Assembly (NCBI GenBank): GCA_965153455.1
Contig: OZ234503.1
Location: 11,661,118 to 11,725,117, forward strand
From: Sphagnum compactum
Lineage: Eukaryota > Bryophyta > Sphagnopsida > Sphagnales
Reading direction: 5' to 3'
DNA length: 64,000 nucleotides
The notes under the pieces were generated by a model. The model was not told the origin of the DNA and made no database searches. It was given only the letters and a program-made list of their open reading frames with translations. Each line of letters begins with the position of its first letter. Position 1 is the first letter of the stretch. Shown here one piece after another: positions 47,667-59,009 of the stretch. The position numbers and the translations under genes were made by a program.

Positions 47667-48235
47667 GAGACAACAAGCCAGTTGCGAGAGCAAGCTGAGA
47701 AGGCCAGTTCAGTGCTGGCAGCATCTGCACAAGAACTTTCTGCCAGAGGTAAGGAAGGCCTCTCCTATGTTGCAGAAGACGCCCCTGATCCGGTCAAGGA
47801 CATTGCTGAAACTGCTCTCAAAGCACATTATCGAGAAGATGGCAGTATAAAGCACGGCTCAAAAATCCATGATTTCTGCCTTGGTATTCCATACAAGGTG
47901 CTTCTTGTGGTTGGAGGCTTATTGGGGTTCATCATCACGGGAGCACAGTCTCAATACGATTTGGAGTGCTTCTAGGAGGGGTGATTCTGGCCTTCACTGT
48001 TACCAGCTTGGGTGCTTGGAAGCAAGGGGAGTCCACTCTGCGGTATATTCAGGGCCAAACAATTGTCACAAGGGCCATCTTCTTCAGGTTCATACAGAGA
48101 TATGCAGAGACAAAATTTGTCTTTCCTACAGGGGTTATTGCTGTTACTAGTGCTGCTATGTTAGCATTCTATGCATATGTGTATCTCTCTGATATAAATC
48201 CTCCCAAGGAAATTGAATCAGGAGGTCCTTACTGA
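47667..48235 (+). pseudogene. FATTY ACID EXPORT 3-like (Tmemb_14) gene with a frameshift
   Basis: From an acceptor-like CTCTAG the frame reads TTSQLREQAEKASSVLAAS, RGKEGLSYVAEDAPDPVKDI, IHDFCLGIPY, then the first membrane helix LLVVGGLLGFIITG. The frame is then lost near 47942-47955 and resumes as SIRFGVLLGG, AFTVTSLGAWKQGES, IIFFRF-type and FVFPTGVIAVTSAAMLAFYAYVYL, ending GGPY at 48235. This matches plant FAX proteins, which move free fatty acids across the plastid inner envelope; FAX3 has the same helical part before four hydrophobic helices. One missing base would explain the break, and nothing else in the block is damaged, so either a young pseudogene or a base-call error is possible. 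The 569-base block has no intron, which may mean a retrocopy. Upstream exons, including a transit peptide, are not placed. Confidence 0.7.
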
Positions 48236-50930
48236 GACCACTGGTTGGACAAAACAGCAGAGACAGACATACGGTTCTGGGTGTGTATGTCCTAGCTGCT
48301 TGATGTGTTACTGATAACATCCTGCACGTGCTCATATCTGTTGTAAAATGAGTGTCATTGGAGATAATGCAGCTGTTGGGCGTGCTGAAAATACTAAACT
48401 TGGAGCCCAGCAGATTCATGTGGTCCATTCTAAGCTCTTGTGGGGGTGGTAAGCAAGGTGTGGGAGTCATACATGATCACATTCCCTGACCACGTAAATG
48501 AATTTCTCCTTTCTTGCAGCTGCCATATGTGAGAAAGATGAGATATGGGGGTTCAAACAATCAATGCAAGTGCGGTATATGGTACAGAACCACTGTATGA
48601 ATATTATCCATCAAAGTCGTGTTGTCATGCCTTGTAATTTGTGGGAACCATGTAGCCCTGTTTTAAGTGTCCTCAAATTCTGTGGGAGTTGTAGCAGTCA
48701 AATCGTGTCAGGATGCTTGTCTGTATCTGTTTATAAAGAAAACACAGCAGTTTTGTGCTCCTTAAGCAAAATGAGGTTGTCATATGGGAGACCACATTGT
48801 GAATTTGAAGATTTGATCTTGGTCTTTGGCATGGTGCTGTGTTGGAGGCTGTTTACGAAGATCCATCTGCCCAGACTCAGTCTTTTCCAGTTTCGATTAC
48901 TACCAGGTAACGATGGTTGGAAGGGGTGATGGAGGAACACCAAATTTCACAACATGACATCTCTGCCATTTTTCACAGCTAATATAGGTCATTTTACAAA
49001 GCAAGTAGAACCACAAAGTTCATGATTGCATGGTACCCTTGCAATCAAGTAAGTTGTGTTTATAGGTGGGTGTCTCTGTGCCTCAAACTCTCTATTTTGT
49101 AATGTAACATATATGCTGCTTCAGCAAGAGCTCAAGCTTTACCATCACTTGATGGAAACAAGAGCAAATTTGGCAAGGAGAAACTCAACAGCTCCATGAA
49201 TGTTTTCATTTTCTTCCCATTTTCCATTTTTGGTGCCTCCTGACATCTGATCAAAAATTTGACTTCAGTTTCCTTACACATTGTACATAATGCTGATGTT
49301 ACAAGATTGTCTTCTTGAGTACAAGATTTGTGTTTTCATAGGCATGCAATCTGTAATGAGAAGACTCTGCAAAAAATAGCCAAGTCATGATTTACACGTT
49401 TGTGGATGTAATTTGGGGTAGTGTTAAATGTGTGTTTTGTCATGATTCAAAAATGCTTATTTCAAAGGTGCCTATAAAATCAATTGCATTTATTCAATGT
49501 TCATTTGTGTTTAACATATGTTTTACTTTGCACCTTGGCACATGTGATAAACTTTTTTAAACAAGTTGTTCATTTCTATTAAGATTATGAAAACAAAAGC
49601 ATAGGATGCTAAGTGCAGCTTTCACAAGGAAGGCTATTATTATATTTAGGGTGCAATCTATGATTTTTTAAAAATTAAATAAAAATAATTTTACAAAAGT
49701 CCAAAATTAATTATTTCACTTTAGGTAGGTTCAAAATCCTCTTGACTTTTGCACAAAAGTAAGTTTGTGGTAAAAATAAAAAATACTTATTGCCAAACTC
49801 CTTATTTTGACAACTCAATAAGGAGAAGTTAATACTTAATGAACCTTGAACCTGATAACCCAATCTCTCCCTTGCAGGCAAGGCCAAGAAAGACCATATA
49901 CATATTGTATGTATTTTCATCGTGTACATATGTATTTGTTGTAGGTTAATGAACATGTACGTACGTATATAAATAAAGTAGAAGTAGAGTTTTTTAGGGT
50001 TTTTTTAAAGCATCATCATCTCATCGGGGCAATGGACAAATTCCTATAAATTTGTACTTGTTGCACGTCTTAAAGAATTGCATTCGACTTCTAGTCTTGT
50101 GTCTGATTTTGCTTTCTAGGATGTGAAATGAAAATATTTTAGGTGGCTACAAACGTTGAGCAATGAGAGCAATGAAATTGAGGCTAATAGGTGACAGTAA
50201 CTGAAGACAATGGAACTTAATCCAACTCCAGTTCTCGTAGTGCAACATCCTCATGAAAGATTTGACTCTATGAAGTCCAACCTTGTGGAAGTCTCCAACA
50301 AGGGCCAACCACAATATGAAAAAAAGAGGTTTGTGTTTCATTTGTAGCATTTTTGTTGTTAGAGCTGAAATTAAGGTTATTTTATTAATAAACCATCTTT
50401 CAGTTCAATTCTTTTTAGGTTGTTTCTTTTCAGTATTGAGGATTTCTCAATACTTATGATGATTTTTTTTGTCGAACTTGATGGCGACGTGAGCAATTTT
50501 TTAGTTATATTGTTGAACCTTTACGCTAGTTAGAAGCAAAGCATGGTTGGAAAACCCTAAATTAGAGTCATGATATTCTATTGGGGAACTATGATGTTGT
50601 GAAGTTTTGAAGGCATCTTTGGACTTCTGTGTACTGATACTACCTTTGTACACACCTCCTTTCTTCACAGAGACCCAAAAATAAATTGGGGTTTTGGATG
50701 AGAGTGAAATATGAAACTAGAGGTTATTCAGCATTTGTTTGGAACCAACTATTGGATGCATTTGTTGGATAATGAAGGGTTGTTTTGAATACCTGATAGA
50801 AGTGATGGTCTAACATTTCATTGACAACACTCTTAAGGATATGGCCACATGCATTCTTGTTTTGTTAGTTCTAGTTTTCTTCAACTAACATAACAGTTAC
50901 TTTAAAATGTTCTTGGGGTTTTTTCTATAG
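48236..50930. other. Intergenic DNA between the FAX-like and TBC loci
   Basis: The first 0.9 kb resembles 3' UTR of the FAX-like gene; the rest is AT-rich. A stretch at about 50211-50330 reads ELNPTPVLVVQHPHERFDSM and on without stops and could be an N-terminal exon of the TBC pseudogene, but I cannot confirm it. Confidence 0.4.
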
Positions 50931-52563
50931 TTCAGAGGTCTTGACAGAGAGGACTATAGACTACGGAAATGGTGGAGAATGATTGGAGTTGGGGGCAAAG
51001 ACTGGAAACACTACGTGCTTAGAAAGCCATAGGTTGTAAAACGCCATGTGCGCAAGGGCATCCCTGATTGTCTATGAGGCCTAGTGTGGCAACTTGTCTT
51101 AGGTAGTTAGGATTTATTGCTCATGAATCAAGGAGTGTATGAGGTTTCCCTTCAATTTCATATGGAAGTGCACCATAATGTTAAGTAAAAATAGTTGGCA
51201 TCTGGTATTGCAAGTTGAGGTCTATTAATAGCAAATGTTATGTGTTTGAATAGGGAATGGGATTTCTTGCAGGGTTGCTTTTATTGTACATGAGTGAAGA
51301 AAATGCTTTCTAGTTACTTGTGGCGTTGCTTGAGGGTGCTCTACATGCACCCATCGAGGGCCTTTACTTAGTAAGGTCCTTGAAAAAATTAGATAAGCAA
51401 AAGAGTTGTTCTCCAACTCTTTTTGCTCATGTGAAGACCAAATGATGATAGGCACAAGAATTGTTTTTGTAAACTTTTGGTGCAAACAAGAGCTATTTGG
51501 CAAGGTGATTGGTGTGCTTGTCGAAACAGATAAAAGACTCACAATCTGTTGATTAAGTTATATGGTGTAGCCTATGGAATCTATTTGCTTCACTCCTATT
51601 TGTTCTTGGGTTCAAATGGGTCTACCATTGGTTCAGCAGTACCTAATCCAATTTGAGAGATTGGTGAGAGAGCTAGTGCCACAAGTGGGGGAACATTTTG
51701 AGAAAGAGATGATCAATCCGAGCATGTATGCAAGCCAATGGTTCATCACTCTTTTTTCGTACTCCTTCCCTTTCTCACTTGTGCTTCGGATTTGGGATGT
51801 CTTCCTTGTTGAGGTTGTCTCTTGTGCCTCATTATCTCATGCCTTGTTTTGGTAGGAGGTTGTAAATAATAGGTTTGAAATATTAAGGTAGTAATGAGTA
51901 CTGTTGTATGGATAGCTCCATCTCTTCACAATGTATTATGTTGGATGTGATGTTGCACTTGGCTTTCATAACCTAAGTCAATTTGGGGGAGAGAATTGAT
52001 GAAAATAAATGGGTACTTTCTGATGCAGGGTTTGATAATTGTTTTCCAAGTTGGGTTGGCATTGCTTAGATATTGTGAGGATGATTTGGTTTGTTTCTCG
52101 ATTTTAATCTGATTGATTATGGGTTGGAAGTTTTACTCTTTGAGAAGGAAAATAATATGTTTACACTGATGATTAGCTTTTGATATTTCAGTCTTGGTAA
52201 TTGTTTAAAGCTCAATAGCTGGTTATGAGGATAGTTGATGAGATGACATTCTGAACATTGGTAGGAAAGAATTGAACTTCAATTCTATTTCTTGTTTCTC
52301 AACTAGATATTTTCTTCCAAGTTTTTTTGTGTGCAAGATCTTTTGTTGGTCTATTGTAATGAACCTCTTATTTTTTTATGAGCTACCCACAAAGTCAATT
52401 TCTTCTCCTGTGATTAGGCATTTTTTTTTTAAAGTGGACTCAGGAGCGAGGTTTAGGGTGGCGGGTGAAGCTGTCATTTGAAAAATTGGTCCATGCATTG
52501 CATAATTTCCCTAAAGGAGCATTTCAGCTAGATACCCTCTTGCCATTAGCTGACAATATCAAG
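50931..52563 (+). pseudogene. TBC-domain (RabGAP) pseudogene
   Basis: Exon-like blocks in order: 50931-51143, 51254-51370, 51619-51813, 52029-52088 and 52465-52563. They read RKWWRMIGVGGKDWKHYV, VRKGIPDCL(stop)GLVWQL, GMGFLAGLLLLYMSEENAF(stop)LLVALLEG, APIEGLYL, GLPLVQQYLIQFERLV, MINPSMYASQWFITLFSY, LRIWDVFL, VFQVGLALLRYC and FEKLVHALHNFP. This is the core of plant TBC proteins, which stimulate GTP hydrolysis by Rab GTPases in membrane traffic; the IxxDxxR catalytic region falls in a missing or unrecognised exon. Four in-frame stops occur at 51030, 51075, 51108 and 51311, and acceptor AG is missing before the third and fifth blocks. No frameshift is needed inside the blocks. The locus is therefore dead, though its exon-intron layout shows it is a duplicated gene, not a retrocopy. 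Confidence 0.9.
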
Positions 52564-54338
52564 GTACCCACAACCTGCCTCCCTTGGTTTTGATGTTGCT
52601 CCCTTGTTTCTGTTCTTAAATGTGCTTTTCTTAATTGTCACATTGTGTTAAGGATTACATGTCACTCATATGAAACTCTATGCATGGCAATACGTGCATT
52701 ATTTATAGATCATAATGTCATTGTGGATCTTTGACAAGATCAATTATGTGTAGTACACAAGAGCACTATCAATACTCTCTTGCTTCCAAGTGTCCAAGTG
52801 ATTGGAGGAGTTAAGTGTAGAATATGAACACATGAAGAACCATAACACTTGAGGTCTAGAATGGAGGTTGCACACATTAGGATGTTCAAGTGGTCATCCC
52901 CACCAAAGATTGATCGAAAGCAAAGGCTGATGACGAGTGTTCAAGTGCACCATTGAATGAAGCAATACATGCCACAAAGTTGACAAAAATGCGGATTTCA
53001 AGGTTTAAAGGATTAATCCCAAGGTTTATTATAGCACGTAGGGTAACAATAGTGCACAACACCCCAGGCAACTAGGCATTGGTTTGCACTATGCTAATAA
53101 CACATTAAAGTCAGTGTGTAACCATTAAAAATTTACGAATCCCCTTTCCTCGAGGAAGAGAGCTTTGGCGGTGAAAACCTGAATCAAATTGAAAGAAAAT
53201 GTATGATAACTTCACTCAAGAAGGGCCAACTGAAACCACAAGAAAGGGGTATCATGATAGTATATGGTATATTAAAATATAGTGCCATATTCCTACAATT
53301 CTACTCATGGAATGATGAGCTTGTCAATAAATTAAAATATGCATAGGTAATTGAGGGTTTTGAACTTTACACATGTTGCAAATAAGTGTCACATTCTTGT
53401 GATCATCAAATGAAAATGATTTGATAGTGCAATCACAATTGAAACTTAAAGAACATGATAACTTATTTATTATTATTATTATTGAGACATAATTGACACT
53501 AAAAGAAGATAAATTCTAAATTAATAAAATCTCAATTATATCTAAAGTTGGTTTGTCAATACTTTTGCAAATATTGGGTACTTAAGTATCCAAAAATCTA
53601 AGGATAAATATAATGATGCAATTTGAATTATTAAAACAATCTTGCCATGGAAACATTCAACTTGACTAGAATATGTTTTTAGTTTAAATGAAAATTAGAT
53701 ATGTAAAACAACACTAGTTGCATATAATCGGGAACCATTTGGGACCACATGCCTTTTAAGTATTTAAAATCAAATTATATTCCTCAACAATACATTTCTT
53801 GAAATTAGTTTTGGCTTATTAGTATTTAAAGGTTCAACATCGATAAGCCAAACATAGGCCAAACATCTAGTTAGAATGTTCAAGTTTTATGGAACCATAT
53901 TAATTTATATTATCCTAGTGGAGTTCATAATTTGAAGTCCACAATCAAGTTATAATGAGCCATTACAATTTTGCTAATAGGAAAGCAAAGGGCCAATAAC
54001 CCATCATATATTATTATAATTAGAAGGTTTATCATTTACATGCAACTATATGCAAAAATGTATTCTTTCATTTTCAAGTATATCATCATTTTATAAACCC
54101 ATATCTAAGGTATATCCAAATCTATGAACACAAAATTTTCCATTGGTATTGTAATGGGTGTCCAAAAATTCCTAAAAAACATTTAGTATCCTAATTTTGA
54201 TTTTTTTTCTACTAATTTCCCCTACTCCATTAGAAACATCCCCTTTGTGGGAAAACCAATTGTGTTGAGTGTAGTAAACTATCTCACATGCAATGTTGTT
54301 TACCACGCATGCTAGCTCCAAATGGAAAGAGTTGAACT
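52564..54338. other. AT-rich intergenic DNA
   Basis: After the last TBC block the DNA becomes AT-rich with no coding frame above about 60 codons. The final TBC exon expected after NIK is not found here. Confidence 0.5.
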
Positions 54339-55019
54339 ATGATAAGTTTCACATTGAGATTGTTCATTGCATTCCAACCACATTTAATGGTGATGTTTTG
54401 TTTGAACTCCTCCTTGTCAATCCCAATAATTAATCTAACCAGATGTAAGGAACAGACAAGAAGCATGATGGCCATGCGTGGTGCAAGGTTAATACAACTA
54501 ACATCAAGAACAATTCAAAGTGCTAGGTGTTTGGGCCATTTGCAATGCCGAAATGATGGCTACGATTTTTTTCTTCTTAACGGATGTAGAAACGAAATAG
54601 CTTGGAGTGGCGACATTGCTCATGACCTTAAAGGATATTATTTTGCTCGCAATTCGCCTTTTTGCAAAATTTGTAATAGTGCCATTTTATGTGTGAATCT
54701 ATGTGTAGCTTGCATGTATTATGTCATGCACAAGCAGAAGAATTTGATTCAAGTAGTAATTCATTTAGGTACGCATGATCACGCAATGGCAGAAGGTCAC
54801 TTTAGAGAAGTTTTCGAGCAAATTAAATCCATAGTAAAGGATAAGGTGTCTTGCACACCATGGGCTACCACATCAACCATTGTGTTGGTTGCAAATAAAA
54901 CTTTTCTTTCCAAGCACTTATTGAACAAGGATGAAGAAGGGCTACTGGAAGTTTCAAAAGGCAACAAGTTGTGCCAAATGATGGATAAGCTCATAGCACT
55001 ATCTTTGCCTTATGTTTAA
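54339..55019 (+). CDS. Unrecognised cysteine-rich 226-residue ORF
   Basis: An uninterrupted ATG-to-TAA frame in otherwise stop-rich DNA. I do not recognise the family. Residues about 75-205 look like a real domain: CRNDGYDFFLLNGCRNEIAW, GYYFARNSPFCKICNS, then CVNLCVACMYYVMHKQK, IHLGTHDHAMAEGHFREVFEQ and a lysine-rich end. The CKICN, C, C, CVAC pattern could bind zinc, and the HxGxHDH segment could bind metal. The first 45 or so residues are less convincing, so the true start may be an internal methionine such as MAMRGARL near residue 44. It may be a piece of a transposon-encoded or domesticated protein, because there is no intron and the neighbours are repeats. Function is unknown. Confidence 0.5.
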   Translation: MISFTLRLFIAFQPHLMVMFCLNSSLSIPIINLTRCKEQTRSMMAMRGARLIQLTSRTIQSARCLGHLQCRNDGYDFFLLNGCRNEIAWSGDIAHDLKGYYFARNSPFCKICNSAILCVNLCVACMYYVMHKQKNLIQVVIHLGTHDHAMAEGHFREVFEQIKSIVKDKVSCTPWATTSTIVLVANKTFLSKHLLNKDEEGLLEVSKGNKLCQMMDKLIALSLPYV

Positions 55020-55507
55020 ACTTAGTTGCATCTTTTAAGCATTGGCCAGGGAATAGATGGCAAGCTTTTAGCATTTTAGCCCTCAACACTACTAGAAAAA
55101 CCCTATTTTGCAACTTCAATTTGCAATTAAAGTTAATTGTAGATGACTCCTGCAACTAAATCTTTCATTAGTTGCATAAGTTTAGTCACACACAACATGT
55201 AGTCACAAATATGATTTAAGCATGACATTATCACAAGTCCCATGGATGAAGTATATACTCAAATGTATATTTCATCCTTTGACAATATAATTAAATGCAA
55301 CTGATTACCATTATTTACAACTACAATACCACCAATTACACATTGCCACTTGTAAAGCATATGTAAATTTAAAATTTAAAAATTAAATAGCCCTTTTCAT
55401 CTCACTCATCCAAATTGGATGGTCTAATATTGTTCCATGTGCACTAATCATATCATGCCATGTGGCCTAAGGTGAGGACTTTTTAAAAATATTTAAATTT
55501 TCATTTG
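55020..55507. other. Short intergenic stretch
   Basis: AT-rich DNA with no ORF or RNA gene that I can support. Confidence 0.5.
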
Positions 55508-56095
55508 GGTAGGTAGGCAGGTAGATAGGTAGGTACATAAGAGGTAGGCAGGTAGATAAATAGGTAGGTAGGTAAATAAATAGGTAGGCAGGTATGTGGA
55601 ATGGTAGGAAAGTAAGTAGTTAGGGAGGTATAAATTTAGGTGCATAAAAAAATGTAGGTAAATGAATTTCTTAAAACAATTTTAGGTTCATCCCATAGGG
55701 TTGAACCTTTTTAAATGGTTCATCCCAAATTATGTTTTTCTTTTGGATGTTGTTTGTGTCTTTGGACATTTTAAATATACCTCTTTATATAGTCTGCAAG
55801 ATTTAAATGGAAGACAAAACACATGGGATAATTTTTTTAGTAATAATATGCAACTAATTTACAACTCGAAAAGTTATCCCATGTGTTTTGTCATCCATTT
55901 AAATCTTGTAGACTATATAAAGAGGTGTATTTCTTTTGTTATTTTTCGATGCTGTAAACTATATAATTAGATATGCATAAAAAAAATTTAATCCCAAATT
56001 AAAATAAAATCAGCATAATAAAACTACCTACCTATTTAAGCCTTACTTATATATTTACCTACCTACCTACCTACCTATTGACCTACCTTCCTAGC
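55508..56095. repeat. Large palindrome with GGTA arms
   Basis: The left flank (about 55508-55640) is a degenerate (GGTA/GGCA)n tract and the right flank (about 56020-56095) is its inverse, (TACC)n, with TAAATA interruptions on both sides. Between them lies a much tighter 59-bp inverted repeat, listed separately. The whole reads as a foldback structure of almost 590 bp whose outer arms have diverged. Confidence 0.75.
55773..55932. repeat. 59-bp inverted repeat (foldback)
   Basis: The left arm, 55773-55831, and right arm, 55874-55932, pair at 56 of 59 positions, with a 42-base loop. The arms include TATACCTCTTTATATAGTCT and ACACATGGGATAA on the left strand. The three mismatches are single substitutions, so the arms are young or kept alike. 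It could be a MITE core, or the source of a hairpin RNA if transcribed. Confidence 0.9.
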
Positions 56096-56280
56096 CTAAC
56101 AACCTAATTAACATATATAAATAAAATGTACAAATATATAACATAATTTACTTAAAATATTACCTACCAACTAACACCTAGCGTAACTTACTACCTATTA
56201 ACTAAAATAACCTATATTGCACATTAGCTAGGTTCACATGATATATTTATGTTTAAACCAAATATGTCACATACGATTCA

Positions 56281-57425
56281 AAACCATGGCCAAACTTTAG
56301 CTGTACTAAAACTTGGCTAAACTTTAACTGATATTATAAAACACCTTAGCTAAATTAAATTTTGATTAAACTTTTATAAAATATTGGTTAAATTAAAATT
56401 TGATTAAACTTACAAGACATATATGGGTAAACTTTTGTTAAACTAATTTTTTTTAAAAACCTATAAGACATTTTGGCTAAACTTTGGCTAAATTAAAATT
56501 TGACTCAACCTATAAGCCACCTTGGCTAAAATAAAAATTTGACCAAACCTACAAGACACATTGGCTAAACAAAAAATTGACTAAACCTATAAAACACCTT
56601 GGTTAAACTTTGGCTAAGCTAAAATTTGACTAAACCTATAGGACACCTTGGCTACACTTTGGCTAAACTAAAATTTAACTAAACTTACAAGACACTTTGG
56701 CTAAATTTTGATTAAACAAAAATTTGGCTAAACCTAAAACACATTACCTAAGCATTAGCTTAATTTTTTTGGCTAAACCTATAATGCACCAAATGACTAA
56801 ACTAAAATTTGATTAAACCTATAAGACATTTTGGCTAAACTTTGGTTAAACTAAAATTTGGCTAAACCTACAAAACACATTGGCTAATAAATGGCTTAAT
56901 TTTTTTTGGCTAAACCTATAATGCACCAAGTGATTAAATTAAAAATTGACTAAACCTACAAGACATTTTGGCTATAATTTTTGGCTAAATTAAAAGTTGG
57001 TTAAACCTACAAAACACATTGGCTAAAAAAATGGCCTAATTTTTTTGGCTAAACCTATAATGCACCAAGTGGCTACACTAAAATTTAGCTAAACTTATCA
57101 TACATCTTGGTTAAACTTTGGTTAGATTAAAATTTGGTTAAACCTACCATATATCTTGGCTAAACTTTGGCTAAACCTAAAAACACACTGGTTAAAAATT
57201 GATTAAATTAAAAATTGGCTAAACCTACCATACATATTGACAAAAATTTGGCTAAATTAAACTTTAGCTAAACCTACCATACATTGTGACTCAATTTTGA
57301 CTAAACTAAAATTTGACTAAACCTACCATACACCTTGGCTAAACTTTGGCTAAATTATAATTCGCTAAACCTACCATATACCTTGGCTAAACTAAAATTA
57401 AAAAACTAAAAAATTGGCTAAACCA
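56281..57425. repeat. Degenerate satellite of TTGGCTAAAC motifs
   Basis: More than 1.1 kb is built from variants of TTTGGCTAAACT, AAAATTTGACTAAACC and TATAAGACACCTTGG. The basic word, (T)TTGGCTAAAC or (T)TTGACTAAAC, recurs many dozens of times and is arranged in a higher-order unit of roughly 45-60 bp ending in a polypyrimidine-free 'CCTAYAARACAC' step. Copies are diverged from each other, which fits an old array. No coding frame crosses it. Confidence 0.9.
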
Positions 57426-59009
57426 TGGAAAAATGAAAATTTATCTAAACATGAAGATAAAAACTTTTTACATTTCTGGTTAAAATTTGGCAAACATTAA
57501 ACCTTACATAAAATTTATGATTTAATATTTAATATTGGGAAATCTATATTATTTAATATTTAATTATTGGTTAATATATATTAGTTAAATTTTAATGAAG
57601 GAATTATTAACATTAATTATTTCATAATTTATATTAATTAATCAATATTAACTCATTTAATATGATCATTATATCATATTACTATATGATGTTGCCATTA
57701 TAATTTAATTATATCTTAAACTAAACATAATATTTTTAAAACAAACCATATAAAACCAAAATGAATTTTTAAAATCCTAATAAGCCCATAATATGAACAA
57801 ACATATGTTTAATATACCTTGAATACAAATTAAATACCTTAATATGCTATGAACACAAGTTAATATATGTTTAACATACCTTGAAGTAACCAAGTTGTAA
57901 TTAATTTTGCTACTACATGAATATAGGGGCATGTTCTTGGATGAAAAATCCAATAATTTGGTCAATATGCATGGATGTGCAATTTTGTAGTTGCACCATA
58001 GGTGCAAAAATAATAGTAATTTAAAAGGATGGTGACTAGTTGTAAAAATGATATAACATAACTGCAATTGATGAATACTCGCATGTAGTCGCAAATTCAA
58101 TGGTCACATAATATAAAATTTCTAACAATGCAAAGCAAACAATGGTTTTGATTACATTCAAGATAGTTATTTTCCAAAGTAAGAGACTATAAAAAAAATG
58201 TTTTTGTTCAAGATGTGTGTGCATGGAGATGGTAGTGGGTGTGATTTAGTGAAATGAATGTAGCTTGGTGGTGACCTCCAAATGGCTTGGATCATGTTTC
58301 ATCATGTCAAGCACTTGGAAGATTGGATGACATTCACCTACCATGTGTATGATCCATTCTACTATAAGGTGACGGTGATTGCCATATGTGACATGCAATT
58401 TGAGGACATTGAAGCTTAGTGCATGCGTCATGTGACAGAAATTAAACAAGGTGATGACAAAGAATGGTGTTCCCAATCCAAACTTCAAGGGATTAATGGT
58501 TGACAATGCTTAGGCCAATTGGAATGTAATTTGAATTGTTTATGGTAGTGGAGATCCAATTGAATCGATGGTTTATAAAAACCGAACTTGTTTTTTTCAC
58601 TATAATCAATCTTTGGACATACACACAAAACAATAGATGAAACAAAAGATGTGAGAACAACATAAGACATTGTGTTATGAATTAGCATCTAAAGGTTCTT
58701 TAATAGGCATAAACAAATCATGTTGGTAGTCAATAGAATAAAGGTTAGCTTTGCGAGTATAAGAGAATACAAAAACATTATTTATTTAGAAGAAGTAGAT
58801 GTTCGATCTGGTAATTCGTTGTTGGTGGTATTCCTCCAAAGGAACTAATGAAGCTAGATTTCAATTATTGGAGAATTGGCTTAATTTTTGGTATTTACAT
58901 GTCAAACAATGGGGATGATTTATGATACATGTCCCACACATCTCTTTTCACAAGTTCAAATCCAAAATATCATTCACTTTAAATCAACATAACAAACATT
59001 TAATTTTTC
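57426..59009. other. AT-rich intergenic DNA
   Basis: Low-complexity AT-rich DNA with open frames below about 110 codons, none of recognisable content. I see no RNA gene. Confidence 0.5.

Noticed and set aside
51030-51313. Stop codon reassignment or RNA editing in the TBC locus
   Set aside because: Neighbouring genes use the standard code with no internal stops, and lost splice acceptors also point to a pseudogene.
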